In this document: one piece after another, positions 4,979 to 6,162 of the stretch
Layout of the letters: the number at the start of each line of letters is the position of its first letter
How positions within the stretch are numbered: position 1 is the stretch's first letter
The notes under the pieces: model-generated
The model's database searches: none
The model's input: the letters and a program-made list of their open reading frames with translations, nothing else
What the model was told of the DNA's origin: nothing
Translations under genes and position numbers: made by a program
Source of the DNA: Gemmataceae bacterium
GTDB taxonomy: Bacteria > Planctomycetota > Planctomycetia > Gemmatales > Gemmataceae
NCBI GenBank assembly: GCA_947474875.1
Contig: CANJKY010000249.1
Span: 1 to 6,162 of the forward strand
Direction: 5' to 3'
DNA length: 6,162 bases

Positions 4979-5075
4979 CACCGGCGGGCCGCCGTTGCCA
5001 TGGGAAAAAAGCACACCGGCGGGCCGCCGGTGCCACGGACGAAAGGTCTTCGTGGCACCGGCGGCCCGCCGGTGT
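4979..5075. repeat. GGGCCGCC palindromic repeat cluster
   Basis: Three copies of a GC-rich unit lie here. Bases 4979-5000 and 5015-5036 are direct repeats matching at 21 of 22 positions (CACCGGCGGGCCGCCG then G/T TGCCA). The second copy pairs with a third, inverted one: 5013-5037 and 5051-5075 are perfect 25-bp complements around a 13-base loop. Each unit is also a small palindrome, CACCGGC and GCCGGTG flanking GGGCC. An A-run (5004-5009) separates the first two copies. The cluster begins 8 bases after the stop of the zinc-ribbon gene and ends 12 bases before the -10-like box of selO, so it is well placed to terminate the first transcript. From memory this unit is frequent in Gemmataceae genomes. 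Confidence 0.85.
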
Positions 5076-5087
5076 TTCCGTTCCCGC

Positions 5088-5093
5088 TACAAT
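5088..5093 (+). promoter_or_regulatory. -10-like box of selO
   Basis: TACAAT lies 27 bases before the selO ATG and 12 bases after the palindromic repeat. At a 17-base spacing the -35 position falls inside the repeat's right arm and reads as GC-rich sequence with no match, so the promoter is inferred from the -10 alone. Confidence 0.4.
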
Positions 5094-5120
5094 GAATGGC
5101 CCGCCCCTGCGAGTGCCGTG

Positions 5121-6162
5121 ATGTCCGTGACCCCCGACGCCGTCGGCTGGCGGTTCGACAACACCTACACCCGCCTGCCGGACGTGCTGTTCGCCCCGGC
5201 CACGCCGGCGGCGGTGGCCGCCCCGCGGGTGGTGAACCTGAACCACCGGCTCGGGGAGCAACTCGGGCTGACCCTGCGGGCGCTGACCCCGGAGCAGGCG
5301 GCCGCGGTGTTCGCCGGCCAGGAAATCCCCGCGGGCGCCCAGCCGGTCGCCCAGGCCTACGCCGGCCACCAGTTCGGCGGGTTCACCATGCTCGGCGACG
5401 GCCGGGCCATCCTGCTGGGCGAACACCGCACCCCGTCCGGCCAACTCGTCGACTTGCAGTTCAAGGGGTCCGGGCCGACGCGATACTCCCGCAACGGGGA
5501 CGGCCGGGCCGCCGTCGGGCCGATGCTCCGCGAGTACATCATCAGCGAGGCGATGGCCGCGCTCGGCGTCCCCACCACCCGCAGCCTGGCGGTGGTCCGC
5601 ACCGGCGAGCGGGTGTTCCGCATGCTGCCGCAGCCGGGGGCGGTGCTCACCCGCGTGGCCGCCAGCCACCTCCGCGTCGGCACGTTCCAGTACGCCGCCG
5701 CCCTGCAGGACGGCACCACCCTGCGGACGCTGGCCGACTACGCCATTGCCCGCCACTACCCGGAACTGGCCGACGCGGCGAATAAGTACCACGCCTTCTT
5801 CCGGGCGGTGCAAGTGCGGCAGGCGGCGCTGGTGGCGAGGTGGATGTGCGTCGGGTTCGTCCACGGGGTGATGAACACCGACAACGTGGCGATCTCCGGC
5901 GAGACCATCGACTACGGCCCGTGCGCGTTCATGAACGCCTACGACCCGGCCACCGTGTTCAGCTCCATCGACCGCGGCGGGCGGTACGCCTACGGCAACC
6001 AGCCGGGCATCACCCAGTGGAACCTGGCCCGGTTCGCCGAGTCGCTGCTGCCGCTGCTCGACCCGGACGAAGAGAAAGCGGTGGCTCTGGCGACCGAGAC
6101 GCTGAACGAGTTCCCCGAACAGTACGAGCGGTACTGGCTGGCCGGCATGCGGCGGAAGCTGG
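5121..6162 (+). CDS. selO: SelO family protein AMPylase (YdiU), 5' part
   Basis: A frame of 347 codons is open to the right edge; the family is usually near 480-550 residues, so the C-terminal third is missing. SelO is a pseudokinase-fold enzyme that transfers AMP from ATP to Ser, Thr or Tyr of target proteins and is linked to redox homeostasis. Visible signatures: GHQFGGFTMLGDGRA (82-96), DLQFKGSGPTRYSRNGDGRA (111-130, with Lys115 as the nucleotide-binding lysine), LREYIISEAMAALGVPTTRS (136-155), VLTRVAASHLRVGTFQ (175-190), and GFVHGVMNTDNVAISGETID (245-264) running into YGPCAF. By family knowledge Asp254, Asn255 and Asp264 are the catalytic and metal-binding residues. WNLARFAESL (300-309) is also typical. 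The start is ATG 5121, which places WRFDNTYTRLP (10-20) at the usual N-terminal position; an adjacent GTG at 5118 is possible. The ribosome binding site is weak. The conserved C-terminal Cys or selenocysteine cannot be seen. Confidence 0.95.
   Translation, partial: MSVTPDAVGWRFDNTYTRLPDVLFAPATPAAVAAPRVVNLNHRLGEQLGLTLRALTPEQAAAVFAGQEIPAGAQPVAQAYAGHQFGGFTMLGDGRAILLGEHRTPSGQLVDLQFKGSGPTRYSRNGDGRAAVGPMLREYIISEAMAALGVPTTRSLAVVRTGERVFRMLPQPGAVLTRVAASHLRVGTFQYAAALQDGTTLRTLADYAIARHYPELADAANKYHAFFRAVQVRQAALVARWMCVGFVHGVMNTDNVAISGETIDYGPCAFMNAYDPATVFSSIDRGGRYAYGNQPGITQWNLARFAESLLPLLDPDEEKAVALATETLNEFPEQYERYWLAGMRRKL

Noticed and set aside
4979..5075. CRISPR-like array made of the short GGGCCGCC units.
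   Set aside because: There are only three units, one inverted, with spacers of about 14 bases; this is a palindromic interspersed repeat.
3956..5095. A 379-codon plus-strand frame overlapping the zinc-ribbon gene and the palindromic repeat.
   Set aside because: It is an off-frame reading: Arg/Ala/Gly-rich, no hydrophobic or catalytic pattern, and it ends with the repeat translated as TGGPPV-type peptide.
5096..5785. A plus-strand frame starting 25 bases before selO.
   Set aside because: It is out of frame with the strongly conserved SelO sequence and rich in Arg/Pro/Gly.
4548..5864. A 438-codon minus-strand frame across the selO start.
   Set aside because: It is antisense to selO and the zinc-ribbon gene and passes through the repeat; it has no motif or ribosome binding site.

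Overview
The window is high-GC DNA (about two thirds G+C by eye, with strong G/C preference at third codon positions) carrying a loose row of small and medium genes. The style suggests a planctomycete, probably of the Gemmataceae. Supporting signs are a zinc-ribbon/poly-proline/membrane protein typical of that group, gaps filled with palindromic interspersed repeats, DUF-type singletons and little operon structure. The assignment is from memory of such genomes, not from a search.

Layout. Bases 1-128 are AT-rich (about 37% GC over 1-120) and stand out sharply. On the minus strand they encode the last codons of a glycine-rich protein followed one base later by the start of another protein. Both fragments resemble phage-tail-type proteins, so this looks like the edge of a transferred segment that continues to the left. 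At about 129-160 composition jumps to about 75% GC at a perfect 11-bp hairpin. A small minus-strand gene follows, encoding a lone DNA-polymerase-X-type helix-hairpin-helix domain (205-441). The gap 442-720 holds a roughly 185-bp inverted-repeat element whose right end abuts the ribosome binding site of a YdjM/DUF457-like membrane protein (721-1404, +). Next is a probable DUF6065 protein (1461-2210, +). It converges on a DUF2314 protein (2336-2842, -) with a 113-bp near-perfect palindrome between them. The DUF2314 gene diverges from a stand-alone NAD(P)H-hydrate dehydratase (2938-3816, +). Then come a zinc-ribbon membrane protein (3933-4970, +), a third palindromic repeat cluster (4979-5075) and the 5' part of selO (5121 to the window end, +), a protein AMPylase.

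How the genes relate. I see no single pathway. NnrD (repair of hydrated NAD(P)H) and SelO (AMPylation tied to redox homeostasis) are both stress or housekeeping functions, but separate leaders and repeats suggest they are independent transcription units. Possible promoters are mostly lone -10-like hexamers 27-48 bases ahead of the start codons. The most unusual parts are the AT-rich tail-like edge with its abrupt boundary, and three unrelated palindromic repeat families that each occupy a different intergenic gap. I did not find a clear new multi-gene system.
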